Of a DNA stretch of 64,000 nt, positions 1 through 7,962 are shown piece by piece. The notes beneath the pieces were generated by a model. That model did not search any database. It was given only the letters and a program-made list of their open reading frames with translations, and was not told the origin of the DNA. The position numbers were made by a program, and so were the translations under genes. Source of the DNA: Gemmatimonas sp. (GTDB lineage Bacteria; Gemmatimonadota; Gemmatimonadetes; Gemmatimonadales; Gemmatimonadaceae); contig NZ_JAJTHI010000006.1 of the NCBI RefSeq assembly GCF_021298855.1, positions 60,451-124,450 on the forward strand, read 5' to 3'. Position 1 is the first letter of the stretch. Every line of letters starts with the position of its first letter.

Positions 1-863
1 GCGGCCCAGGGATGACGCGCGCTGCGCGCCACCCCGCGCCGATCGGGAATCTCGGGATGCGTACACAGGCGACGCGCCAGGATGACGACACGGGGGACCT
101 CGATGGAGGGAGAGCGGGTTCCGAGGCTGGCTCCTTTCTCGATCGTGAGCAGGGAGCAGGAGGCGGGGGGCAGGGAGCCGGGGGGCGGTGTCAGGGCGCG
201 GGAAGCCGAGGGACGCCCTGCCGGAGCGCGCATGGATGGCGGAGGGCTCAGTGCCACCCGCACGCGCACCGTGCCGGCGAGCCGCTGGACCCGTGCTTCC
301 CCGGGAGTGGCATGCTCCAGCACCACACAGGCGGCATCGCGTTCACGGGCGAGCTGTGCAAGGCGCACGCCGTGCACCCGGGAGAGGGGCGGCGCCCCGT
401 CGAGCACGACCAGCCCGAAGACCCCGCTGCGCAGCAGCAGATCGGTGGTCCAGGCCGCCCGTTTGGCCTCGGGGAGGCGGATGACGACGAACCGCTCCCC
501 CAGGTCGGCCCACGGGGCCGGGGCCAAGGTGCGGCCGGCATCGATCCAGGCCACCCAGGCCCCGCTCCCCAGCACCTGCGCCACCACCTGCCGCAGCAGC
601 GCCGTCTTGCCCACCGCCAGCGGGCCGGTGAGCTCCGTGATACGCCCCCGGGGAATCCCGCCCCCCAACGCCCGGTCGAGTGCCGGCACCCCCGTGGACC
701 AGGGCGCACCGGCCCGACGGCTACCCGCCACCACCCGGTGCACGTCGGCCTGCAGCGCCGGGGAAATGGTGGCCGGGAGCGCCTGCCCAGCCGATTCGGC
801 CCCGACAGGTGGGGACTCCGCGTGAGGACGCAGCGCAGCGGACGACGGGGAGGTGCGTGACAT
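1..863 (-). CDS. imuA: RecA-like ImuA protein, C-terminus cut by window edge
   Basis: About 287 codons are open from an ATG at 863 to the left edge, with no stop, so the C-terminus is missing. The translation has a RecA-type core. A Walker A motif (GPLAVGKTALL) sits near residue 82, after LDRALGGGIPRG, a stretch typical of RecA/ImuA proteins. A Walker B-like strand (FGLVVLDGA) follows. ImuA works with ImuB and DnaE2 in damage-induced translesion synthesis; imuB and dnaE2 would be expected beyond the left edge, but this is not seen. The C-terminal part is rich in Pro, Ala and Arg. No convincing Shine-Dalgarno or LexA box is visible. A generic RecA-like ATPase is the alternative. Confidence 0.65.
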   Translation of the reverse strand, partial: MSRTSPSSAALRPHAESPPVGAESAGQALPATISPALQADVHRVVAGSRRAGAPWSTGVPALDRALGGGIPRGRITELTGPLAVGKTALLRQVVAQVLGSGAWVAWIDAGRTLAPAPWADLGERFVVIRLPEAKRAAWTTDLLLRSGVFGLVVLDGAPPLSRVHGVRLAQLARERDAACVVLEHATPGEARVQRLAGTVRVRVALSPPPSMRAPAGRPSASRALTPPPGSLPPASCSLLTIEKGASLGTRSPSIEVPRVVILARRLCTHPEIPDRRGVARSARHPWA

Positions 864-1093
864 GGCTGATACCGAACAAATGCCGAAAGTTCCGGGGCAG
901 AAAAACCGCCGACTGAAGCGGCGGACCCGTTGTCAACAAAGTGTGCGCTGTCTGACAATTGCCGTGTTCATCCCTTCTTCCTCAGGGAGAACCATTCTTC
1001 CGGCGACGTCCCCGCGCAGCTCCGGCAGCAGGGCACCCGATATATTGGACCCTACCGAATATACTCCGAAGTCGCAAGTGGCGGGCGGGGGGT

Positions 1094-1099
1094 TACTCT
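1094..1099 (+). promoter_or_regulatory. Candidate -10 element of a leaderless promoter for the pterin dehydratase
   Basis: TACTCT lies 6 bases before the ATG at 1106, so transcription would start at or next to the start codon. There is no Shine-Dalgarno sequence. Several other genes in the window show the same arrangement. The -35 region is weak. Confidence 0.35.
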
Positions 1100-1105
1100 A
1101 CCAGC

Positions 1106-1399
1106 ATGAGTTCCCTCCCCGTGCTTTCCGACATCGAGATCCAGCGCAGCCTGGGTGCCCTGCCCGGGTGGACCCGCAAGGGTGAGACGATCACGAAGAG
1201 CTACCACTTCGCGACCTTCCCCGCGGGTATCGCCTTCATTGCGAAGGTGGCCGACGTGGCCGAAGCGCAGCAGCATCACCCCGACGTGGACATTCGCTAC
1301 ACCAAGGTGACCTTCGCGCTGTCCACGCACGACAGCGGCGGCATCACCGCCAAGGACTTCACGCTCGCCGAAGCGATCGAGCGGCTCGCCGCCGAGTAG
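1106..1399 (+). CDS. Pterin-4a-carbinolamine dehydratase (97 aa)
   Basis: The protein dehydrates 4a-hydroxytetrahydrobiopterin during pterin recycling (PCD/DCoH/PhhB family). Its 97 residues are the usual family length. The signature is clear: EAQQHHPDVDIRY with the paired active-site histidines near residues 56-57, followed by VTFALSTHDSGGITAKD. The ATG at 1106 is chosen because upstream sequence is not PCD-like and the conserved start of helix 1 follows directly. The gene is monocistronic, between divergent imuA and a convergent DUF4097 gene. No phenylalanine hydroxylase is present in the window, so a role in molybdopterin or general pterin metabolism is equally possible. Confidence 0.9.
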   Translation: MSSLPVLSDIEIQRSLGALPGWTRKGETITKSYHFATFPAGIAFIAKVADVAEAQQHHPDVDIRYTKVTFALSTHDSGGITAKDFTLAEAIERLAAE

Positions 1400-1408
1400 G
1401 ACGGGCGC

Positions 1409-2248
1409 TCAGCTGCCCTTGCGCAGCGTGACCGATCCGTTGACGGTGCTCGCCCGCACGCGTGTCCGTCCGTCACCCACCGTGCCGCGCAGGCGGCGTG
1501 ACGACAGCGTCCCCGACACCGTGATGGGGAAATCGGTGGACACGCGGCCGTTCACGGTGCTCAGCTCCAACTCGGCGCCGAAGCTGGCCGGCATCTCGAG
1601 GGTGATCGAGCCGTTCACCGTCTCGTACTGCAGCTCCTCGGCCCGCGCCAGTGATCCCATCGACACGCTGATGCTGCCGTTCACCGTCTTCGCGTAGACG
1701 GGCCCGCCCGCACTGCGCGCGCTGATGCTGCCGTTCACCGTCGTCGCCCGCACGGCGGTGGTCACGTCCCGCACCTCGATGCCGCCGTTCACCGTGGCGA
1801 GGTCCACGCGCGTCCCCTCCGGCACCTTCACCACGAAGCGCACCGAGACGTCGTTGCGATCGTTCCAGCGCATGCGCCGCTCCGACTTGATGCCGCTTTC
1901 GTCGCAGGTGGCGCCCTCGTTGTAGAGCGCGCAGATGACGATGTTGTCGCCCGACTTCTTCTGCTCGATGCGCACCATCTCCGGGTCGCCACGACGCCAG
2001 CGCTTCTCGCCCATGACTTCCACGCGGCCGTTGCTGCTGCGCTCCACCTGCACCCCCCCGTTCACGTTCTTGATGAACAGGGTGCCACCGGTGGGCACGC
2101 TCCCGGACCAGGTGAAGGCGGTTTCGCGATTGCCCTCCTGCGCGGCGAGTGCGGACGGCACGAGTGCGGACGGCGCGAGTGCGGATACCGAGAGCAGCGT
2201 GTACAGGACGCGGTGGGTGAGCGGACGCGAGACGACGAGTGCGGGCAT
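1409..2248 (-). CDS. Secreted DUF4097 beta-helix-like protein with VNG repeats
   Basis: The 279-residue protein has an N-terminal export signal ending near LAAQ and a body of parallel-beta repeats, each carrying a T-V-N-G turn (for example TVNGGIEVRD, TVNGSISARS). At least six T-V-N-G turns are visible; the matching DNA is a run of near-identical ccgttcaccgt words. This is typical of DUF4097 (putative adhesin) proteins. The ATG at 2248 is preferred because GGAG lies 6 bases upstream; an ATG at 2275 is the alternative. It is the last gene of the sigma/anti-sigma operon and probably belongs to an envelope-stress response. The function is unknown. Confidence 0.8.
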   Translation of the reverse strand: MPALVVSRPLTHRVLYTLLSVSALAPSALVPSALAAQEGNRETAFTWSGSVPTGGTLFIKNVNGGVQVERSSNGRVEVMGEKRWRRGDPEMVRIEQKKSGDNIVICALYNEGATCDESGIKSERRMRWNDRNDVSVRFVVKVPEGTRVDLATVNGGIEVRDVTTAVRATTVNGSISARSAGGPVYAKTVNGSISVSMGSLARAEELQYETVNGSITLEMPASFGAELELSTVNGRVSTDFPITVSGTLSSRRLRGTVGDGRTRVRASTVNGSVTLRKGS

Positions 2249-2282
2249 GGAACGCTCCGGCAGTGAAAGGGTCATGACCTGA

Positions 2283-3191
2283 TCAGAAGCGGAGCGCGCG
2301 CAGGAGGCGCACGCTACCGCTGAAGGTGGAGATGTCGATCTGGAGTCCGCGCGCGTCGCCCTTGGCGTCGCCCCCGAACTCGTACTGCTGTGCCCCGCGC
2401 CCCCGGTGTCCGCCGGTGACCGTGCCCGGGAGCATGGTGAGGGGGCCACCGGCGGAGAGTTCGCCGTTCACGGTGGAGTGCGAGAGCCGTCCGCGCGCCG
2501 CCTCGGGGAGCTGCAGCACCACGTCGCCCGAGTGCGTGTTCACCCGCACGCGTGCCGCCGCCCCGAGGCCCCCCTCCAGGCGCACGTCCCCCGACATCGA
2601 CTCGGCGTCGAGTCGTGCAATGCCCGATCCACTCACCGTGACGTTGCCACTGGTGGTGTGCAGGGCGATATCGCCACGCGCGTCACGCAGGCGCAGCTCG
2701 CCGCTCACCGTGCCCACACGCAAGTGCGTCCCCCCGCTGATGGCCACGTTGCCCGAGATCGTTTCCACGATCACCCGCCCACCCACGTCCTCGAGCCGGA
2801 CATCCCCGCTGGTGCTCTGCACCTCGACGCCGCCGCGAATGTCACGCACCGCCACGTCGGCCGAACGCGTGGAGACCACGATTCGCACCCCGCGGGGCAA
2901 GTCGATCTCGAGCGCGCCACGACTCGCCGACTCGCCCTGCGCCGTGAGCGTGAGCGAAACCCCGCTGCTGCGCAGCTGGTAGTCGCCGGTGGACCCGCGC
3001 ACACTCCCGATGCTGCCGTCAATGCCGCGCACGGTCAGGCGACCGCTGCGCACGGTGACATCCACCACCGCGTCCGGCACCAAGCGCACGGAGGTGTCGC
3101 GCGACTGGGCCGCGAGGGCCGGCGTCGTGAGCGCCACCGCCAGCAGTGCCCGCAGCGCCGGCCGCCACGGAGTCCCGTGAGCGGCACGCAT
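2283..3191 (-). CDS. Secreted DUF4097 protein
   Basis: The 302-residue protein has a signal peptide (about residues 1-28, ending PALAAQ) and a repeating beta structure with turns such as STSGDVRL, TISGNVAI, TVSGELRL, TTSGNVTV, SMSGDVRL and THSGDVVL. The S-G-[DNE]-V register is that of DUF4097. The start ATG overlaps the stop of the anti-sigma gene (ATGA at 3188-3191), which indicates translational coupling. It is paralogous to the next gene, with an SG turn in place of the VNG turn. A periplasmic or surface location is inferred from the signal peptide. Confidence 0.8.
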   Translation of the reverse strand: MRAAHGTPWRPALRALLAVALTTPALAAQSRDTSVRLVPDAVVDVTVRSGRLTVRGIDGSIGSVRGSTGDYQLRSSGVSLTLTAQGESASRGALEIDLPRGVRIVVSTRSADVAVRDIRGGVEVQSTSGDVRLEDVGGRVIVETISGNVAISGGTHLRVGTVSGELRLRDARGDIALHTTSGNVTVSGSGIARLDAESMSGDVRLEGGLGAAARVRVNTHSGDVVLQLPEAARGRLSHSTVNGELSAGGPLTMLPGTVTGGHRGRGAQQYEFGGDAKGDARGLQIDISTFSGSVRLLRALRF

Positions 3192-4036
3192 CAGAGCAAC
3201 GCCACCCGGCGGAGCAGCTCGAGCTTGGCCTGCAGCGCCCGGTCGAGCTGCGACGACACCACCCCGCTGCGCGGATCGCGCGCGAGCGCCTGGCGGCTGT
3301 CGCTGATGGCCCGGTCGATGATGTCGAGATTGCGCCGCAACTCCGTCACGGTGCCGGGGTCGAGTTCGGTGAAGCGTTCATCCACGATGCGCCGCAGGGC
3401 GACGATCTCGCGTTCGAAGGTCACGTTGGGGTCGGCCGCATCGCGCTCGTCATCGGCAGCCGATGGGTCGGCATCGGCGGGCGCGGTGCGCATGATGGGC
3501 GCGCGCGCCGAGTTCACCCCGCTCACGCTGCTCATGGCGCCCACGGCAAAGGTTGTCGTCGCCTGGGGCAACTCCCCCGGGTCGCCGAGCGAGTCCGCCA
3601 CCGGCGCCGGCGTCGCGACCATGCGCACCGGTTCGCTCGACCCTCGGCCGCGTGCGAGCTGCCACGTGACACCGGAACTCACCGCCACGAGCAGCGTGGC
3701 GGCCACCGCGGGCCACCGCCCGGAGTGCCAGGGCGCCGGCGCCGGGGCCAGTGGCATGACGGGTGCCTCGAGACGCGCCTCGATCTCCGCCCACAGGTCG
3801 CGCGGCGGCGAAAGGAGGGGCAGCGCCGCCGCACTGGCCACCACCTGCTCGATCTCGCGCACCATGGCGTCACACGCCGTACAGCCGGCGCGATGCGACG
3901 CCATCCACCGCTGCTCGGCGGGCTCCAGGTCGTGCTCGAGCCACGCGCCCAGCTGCGCCTCGAAGCGGTGACAGTCACGACGCTCGTTCCCGGCAGCTAC
4001 CGGGGATGCGTGTGGCGGACGGATGTCGGTGGACAT
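3191..4036 (-). CDS. Membrane anti-sigma factor with zf-HC2 domain
   Basis: The 281-residue protein begins with an anti-sigma zinc finger. C21 and the HRAGCTAC box (an HxxxCxxC motif) form the zf-HC2 site. One transmembrane helix follows (about 105-122, AVAATLLVAVSSGVTW), then an extracytoplasmic region ending in a charged helical segment. The gene starts 10 bases after the ECF sigma stop, the usual sigma/anti-sigma order. It should bind the sigma factor at the inner membrane and release it on an envelope signal. The downstream DUF4097 gene overlaps it by 4 bases, so all are likely co-transcribed. Confidence 0.85.
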   Translation of the reverse strand: MSTDIRPPHASPVAAGNERRDCHRFEAQLGAWLEHDLEPAEQRWMASHRAGCTACDAMVREIEQVVASAAALPLLSPPRDLWAEIEARLEAPVMPLAPAPAPWHSGRWPAVAATLLVAVSSGVTWQLARGRGSSEPVRMVATPAPVADSLGDPGELPQATTTFAVGAMSSVSGVNSARAPIMRTAPADADPSAADDERDAADPNVTFEREIVALRRIVDERFTELDPGTVTELRRNLDIIDRAISDSRQALARDPRSGVVSSQLDRALQAKLELLRRVALL

Positions 4037-4046
4037 GGATGCGATC

Positions 4047-4565
4047 CTATCGGGTGAGCGCCGCACGCAGGAGCATGCGGGCCCGGTGCAACTGCGCCTT
4101 GCTGCCGCCCGGCGAAATGCCGAGCTGCTCGCCAATCTCTTCGTGCGTGAAGCCCTGCACATCGTGCAACACGAACACCGTGCGGGCCCCCCGGGGGAGC
4201 GCGGCAATCGCGCCCTCGAGGTCGAGGCGGTCGCCCACCGCCTCCGGACGCGATGGCGCCTGCTCGAGCGCGTCGTCCTCGGCGATGCGCCCGTCACGAA
4301 TACCGGCCGACTTGCGGCGCGTGAGCACCACACTCACCGCCACCCGGTGCAGCCACGTCCCGAACGCCGCGTCCCCGCGAAAGCCCGGCAGTTTCTCCCA
4401 CACCCGCACGAACACGTCCTGCGTCGCCTCCTCGGCGGCCACCCGATCTCCCAGCATCCGCACGCAGAGGGCAAACACGCGATCGGCATGCTCCCGGTAC
4501 ACCCGCTCGAAGGCCCGACGGTCACCGCGGGCAGCGGCGGCCACGTCGTCGCCACCGGGCGCCAT
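4047..4565 (-). CDS. ECF RNA polymerase sigma factor
   Basis: The 172-residue protein has sigma region 2 (FERVYREHADRVFALCVRML, then the ATQDVFVRVWEKL helix) and region 4 with a helix-turn-helix (FTHEEIGEQLGISPGGSKAQ, then LHRARMLLR). Length and layout are those of ECF sigma-70 factors. The ATG at 4565 gives the standard N-terminus; a GTG at 4610 is an alternative that adds 15 residues. No strong ribosome site is seen at either. The cognate anti-sigma factor and two DUF4097 proteins follow on the same strand and are the likely autoregulated output. Confidence 0.9.
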   Translation of the reverse strand: MAPGGDDVAAAARGDRRAFERVYREHADRVFALCVRMLGDRVAAEEATQDVFVRVWEKLPGFRGDAAFGTWLHRVAVSVVLTRRKSAGIRDGRIAEDDALEQAPSRPEAVGDRLDLEGAIAALPRGARTVFVLHDVQGFTHEEIGEQLGISPGGSKAQLHRARMLLRAALTR

Positions 4566-4687
4566 CGCCGGGGGATTCAACGGTCGGGTTGGCAGCGAGA
4601 GTTCGCTCACGCACGGGGCAGACAGGGGTACTCCAGAAGCTCGACACCCGATTGGACGGCCTGTCGGGCGGAAGGGTTTGAAAGACC

Positions 4688-5335
4688 CTACTGGAAATCC
4701 CGCAGAAGGTTGCGCAGCTCGCCAAAGCCGCTCAGCCAGTAGTCCGGCGCCGCCACGGCGAGTTCGTCCCGGGTGAAGGGGCCCCACAGGGCCGCGGCGG
4801 TTTTCACCCCTGCCGCGCGTCCGGCGTGCATGTCGTGTGGCGAATCGCCCACGAAGAGGGCGGCGTTGGCGTTGGCGCCCAACCGCTCGAGCGCCAGCCA
4901 CACCGGGTCGGGGAGGGGCTTGTGCCGGGTGGTCTCCTCGAAGGTGACGACGGCATCGAAGCTGTCCCCCAGCCCCACGTGGTCGAGCGACCGGCGGGTC
5001 ATCCCCTTCCCCTTGCTGGTGACGATGGCGGTGGGATAGCCGGCCTCCCGCGCCCAGCGCAGGGTGGCGAGCACGTCGGGAAAGGGGGTGGTGAGCCGCT
5101 CGAGGTGGAGGTCCTGGTAATCGCGATAGCGCCCGACCATGGCCTCCACGTCGGCGGCATCGGTGCACCACGTGCTCAACTGGGTGCGCAATGGGGTGCC
5201 GATTCCCGCCACCCATTCGGCGGTGGTGGGCGCCCGGTCGCGCCCGGCAAAGGCGTACTGCATGCACTCCAGCAGCAGGCCAATGGAATCGATGAGGGTG
5301 CCGTCGAGATCGAAGAGCAGGGCAGGTCGGGGCAT
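4688..5335 (-). CDS. HAD-family phosphatase, phosphoglycolate phosphatase-like
   Basis: The 215-residue protein has all four HAD motifs: DLDGTLID (nucleophile D9 and acid D11), TSKGKG as motif II, the lysine of RHKPLPDP as motif III, and GDSPHDM as motif IV. The alpha-helical cap between motifs I and II puts it with the Gph/PpaX subclass, which hydrolyses phosphoglycolate or pyrophosphate. The exact substrate cannot be read. The ATG at 5335 is chosen; a TTG two codons earlier is unlikely. It starts 8 bases after the helicase stop, so it may ride on the methyltransferase-helicase transcript although its housekeeping function looks unrelated. Confidence 0.85.
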   Translation of the reverse strand: MPRPALLFDLDGTLIDSIGLLLECMQYAFAGRDRAPTTAEWVAGIGTPLRTQLSTWCTDAADVEAMVGRYRDYQDLHLERLTTPFPDVLATLRWAREAGYPTAIVTSKGKGMTRRSLDHVGLGDSFDAVVTFEETTRHKPLPDPVWLALERLGANANAALFVGDSPHDMHAGRAAGVKTAAALWGPFTRDELAVAAPDYWLSGFGELRNLLRDFQ

Positions 5336-5343
5336 CCCCAACT

Positions 5344-7962
5344 CTAACCGCTGAGGCTCCGCTCATCCGCATCAGGGGTTGGGGAGCGAGCACGCCGCTG
5401 CGGAGAGTTGGAGGGCAGAGGCGCACGCACCGGCTCCTGCACCGACTCCTGCACCGGCTCCTGCACCGGCTCCTGCACCGGCTCCTGCACCGGCTCCTGC
5501 ACCGGCTCACGCACCGGCGCCGCCCCCTCCACGACCGGTCGCGGCAACAGGACCAGGCAGGCGTCCACGTGTGCCCCTTGGTCCTCAACAGTCCACCTTC
5601 GGTTGCGGTCATGCCCGAAGCTCCGCACGAGTTCCGGAAACGCGCGCCACGCGCCCACGGCCTCTTCGTGAGTGGCTGCGCCGGCGCGCCAGCGCCGCAA
5701 TGCCTGTTCGCATCCGGCGCCGGTGGCGGCGGCAATGCACGTTCGCGCCGCGGCGACTTCTGCCGCCCAGCGCCGGCGCTCGACGGCGCTCCAGCCTTGC
5801 AGCAGGGAACGCAGCCAGTTCAGGGTCTGCTGCTGCTCTGTACTGGGTCTCCCGACGCTCTCGTGCTCATGGTTGGCGGGCCGCTGACTGGTAGCGTCCG
5901 TTGCCAGCCCGCTCAGCCGACGCTGTCGCTCGTGCGCCAGCCAGCGTTGCACGGCGCGGGCAATGCGCCGGCGTACCGCGGGCCACGGCATTTCCGGTTC
6001 GGTGCACGTCCCCTGCGGTGCATGCGCGCCGGCCGGCAGTGGAGAGGGTGCTCGCCGGCAGCGTGGTGGCCAGCGCCCTTCTGCGAGGGCGAGCAGGGCA
6101 TCGGGGCGTGCCGACACCCAGAGGCGCTGCGCGTGCAGCACGACAGCGAGCGCCTGCGGCCCGTGGGGTGTGCGCAGCAATACGAGTGCGCCGTGCAGTG
6201 CGCGCGGGGCGCCGCGCCAGCTCGCCCATCTCACCGGGTGTGCGTGTGGTACGCCGTGGTCTCCATGGGCGGGTGCGGGAGTCCATGTGGCGAGCAGTTC
6301 GAGCCAGCGGGTGTTGCGGTCGGGTGCCGAGCGGCGGGAGGTGCTGCCGACAAGCCGTGCGGCGAGTGCGGCCTTGTGTGCCACGCGCTGCTCGATGCGC
6401 AGGTGCTGTCGGATGTGCGGTGCGCAACGCAGGCGATACTCGTGGACAACGGCATGCGGGGACCCCAGCCGCAGCACGCGTCCGCTGCGTTGGGTGCGCC
6501 GCGCGTGGGTCCAGGGCAGATCGAGGTGCAGCACGACGCCGGCATCCTGCAGGTTCACGCCTTCGGCGATGAGGTCGGTGGCGAGCAGCAAGGTGACGCG
6601 TTGGTGGGCCGGGGGCGGCGGGCGGCCGTGGGCGCGCGGGGCGAAGGCCTCCAGGAGCGCCGTGCGTGTGATCGGTCCGCTGGCGATGCGTGCCTGCCGG
6701 CTGGTGAGGAGTCCCACGCCGGCAATGTCGGCGAGGGCGCGAAACAGGGCCTCCACGGTGCGGGTGTGCTGGGAGAAGGCCACGATGGGTACCTCGCCGT
6801 GGCATTGACGGATGCGCCGGATGTACGCGGCCCGCAGCCGGTCGGCGCGGGCGGTTGCGCGATGATGATCGCGCAAGGCGCGCAGCGCGGCGGCGTGACG
6901 CTCGAGCACCTCGATCATGGGCTGCGGTGGGTGCGGCGTGTCGAGTGCGTGTTCCACGAGCAGTTCGGGGAAGCCGAGCTGCATGTCGGTGGCCTCATCG
7001 CCCACGAGCCAGCTGGCGAGTTCGTGGGCGGTGGGATGCCGTCCTGAGTCGAGCGCCGAGCGGAGCGCGGCGGCGCGTTGCAATCGCCGGGTGATGGCAT
7101 GGGTGAGCGCGGCGTCGCTGGAGCACCAGGCGCGGAGCAGTCCCAGCCTGATGAGTGCGCCGGTGGCGGCACCGTGGCGTGCGGGGAGTGGGGCGGGGAG
7201 TGCCAGCAGGCGATCGAGGGTGCCGGGGTGTTGGGCGATGGTGTGTGGGCGATGGACGCGCTGTGCCGGCGGCGCGGCGCGTGGTCCCCTTGCGGGGCTC
7301 TTGCCGGCCAGCCCGCCACCAGTCGTCCCGGCGTGCCCGGGTATCTCCTGAAGGCGATCGCGTCGCACGATGAGGGTGGCGAGGAGGTGGCGGGGAAGTG
7401 GGTTGGCGTGATGCCCGCGGAAGAGGGCGAAGAGCGCTTCGAGGTCGCGTGGGCGATTGTGGAGTGGTGTGGCGCTGAGCAGCAGCACCTCGCAGCCTGC
7501 GACGGCCTGTGCGACGTGCCGGTAGCGGGCGGTCTGCTCATTGCGCAGGGCGTGGGCTTCGTCGATGATGACGAGCACGCGCTGGTGCTGTGCCGACGAG
7601 CCCGTGGCCAGATCGGCGAAGGCGGGCAGTGGTTTCACCGAGGCCTGGTGCAGGGAATGCACGGTGATGGCGGCCTGCTGGCTGCGCAGCAGTGCGGCCT
7701 GCCACATGGTCACGAGCGTGGCGGGGGCGATGATGGTGCTGTGCGCATACTGCCGTGCCACGGCGAGCGCCGTAAAGGTCTTGCCGAGTCCGACGGCATC
7801 GGCGAGCAGGGCACCGCGGTGGCGTTCGAGCATGGCGAGCAGCCGTGCGGCCGCCTGGCGCTGGTGGGGCAGCAGTCGTACGTCGCCGAGGGCTTCGGGG
7901 GGGAGCGGTGGCAGCAGGGTGGTGGCGAAGCGGTGGCGGACAGCGCGCAGGCGGTCAGTCAT
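5344..7962 (-). CDS. SNF2-type DEAH-box helicase paired with a DNA methyltransferase
   Basis: The 872-residue protein is a superfamily 2 helicase of the SNF2/RapA kind. Motif I is LLADAVGLGKTFTALAVA, motif II is VLVIIDEAHALRN, motif III is LLLSATPLHNR. The second RecA domain has ATDLIAEGVNLQDAGVV (motif V) and QRSGRVLRLGS (motif VI). A Q-motif-like LLPHQRQAAARLL precedes motif I. The last ~250 residues resemble no domain I recognise and include seven E-P-V-Q repeats. The ATG at 7962 overlaps the methyltransferase stop (ATGACTGA), so the two are translationally coupled. It probably translocates on DNA or remodels it for restriction; no nuclease motif is evident. Confidence 0.8.
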   Translation of the reverse strand: MTDRLRAVRHRFATTLLPPLPPEALGDVRLLPHQRQAAARLLAMLERHRGALLADAVGLGKTFTALAVARQYAHSTIIAPATLVTMWQAALLRSQQAAITVHSLHQASVKPLPAFADLATGSSAQHQRVLVIIDEAHALRNEQTARYRHVAQAVAGCEVLLLSATPLHNRPRDLEALFALFRGHHANPLPRHLLATLIVRRDRLQEIPGHAGTTGGGLAGKSPARGPRAAPPAQRVHRPHTIAQHPGTLDRLLALPAPLPARHGAATGALIRLGLLRAWCSSDAALTHAITRRLQRAAALRSALDSGRHPTAHELASWLVGDEATDMQLGFPELLVEHALDTPHPPQPMIEVLERHAAALRALRDHHRATARADRLRAAYIRRIRQCHGEVPIVAFSQHTRTVEALFRALADIAGVGLLTSRQARIASGPITRTALLEAFAPRAHGRPPPPAHQRVTLLLATDLIAEGVNLQDAGVVLHLDLPWTHARRTQRSGRVLRLGSPHAVVHEYRLRCAPHIRQHLRIEQRVAHKAALAARLVGSTSRRSAPDRNTRWLELLATWTPAPAHGDHGVPHAHPVRWASWRGAPRALHGALVLLRTPHGPQALAVVLHAQRLWVSARPDALLALAEGRWPPRCRRAPSPLPAGAHAPQGTCTEPEMPWPAVRRRIARAVQRWLAHERQRRLSGLATDATSQRPANHEHESVGRPSTEQQQTLNWLRSLLQGWSAVERRRWAAEVAAARTCIAAATGAGCEQALRRWRAGAATHEEAVGAWRAFPELVRSFGHDRNRRWTVEDQGAHVDACLVLLPRPVVEGAAPVREPVQEPVQEPVQEPVQEPVQESVQEPVRAPLPSNSPQRRARSPTPDADERSLSG
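5428..5511 (-). repeat. Seven 12-bp tandem repeats coding for E-P-V-Q
   Basis: Seven units of the plus-strand word caccggctcctg lie in frame near the end of the helicase gene, each giving four residues (Glu-Pro-Val-Gln with few changes). They form an extended acidic/proline linker just before the C-terminus. The near-identity of the units suggests recent slippage, so copy number may vary between strains. Confidence 0.9.

Noticed and set aside
874..893. LexA-type box (GAAC...GTTC) upstream of imuA
   Set aside because: The half-sites are 11 bases apart, not the 4 of the known box, so it is not supported.
12..958. Several open frames on both strands across the first kilobase
   Set aside because: They are out of frame with the RecA-like translation on the minus strand, which has a Walker A and coherent ImuA sequence; the others are Arg/Pro/Gly-rich shadows.
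2406..4057. Long plus-strand open frames
   Set aside because: Antisense to the DUF4097 and anti-sigma genes, rich in Arg and His, without any domain.
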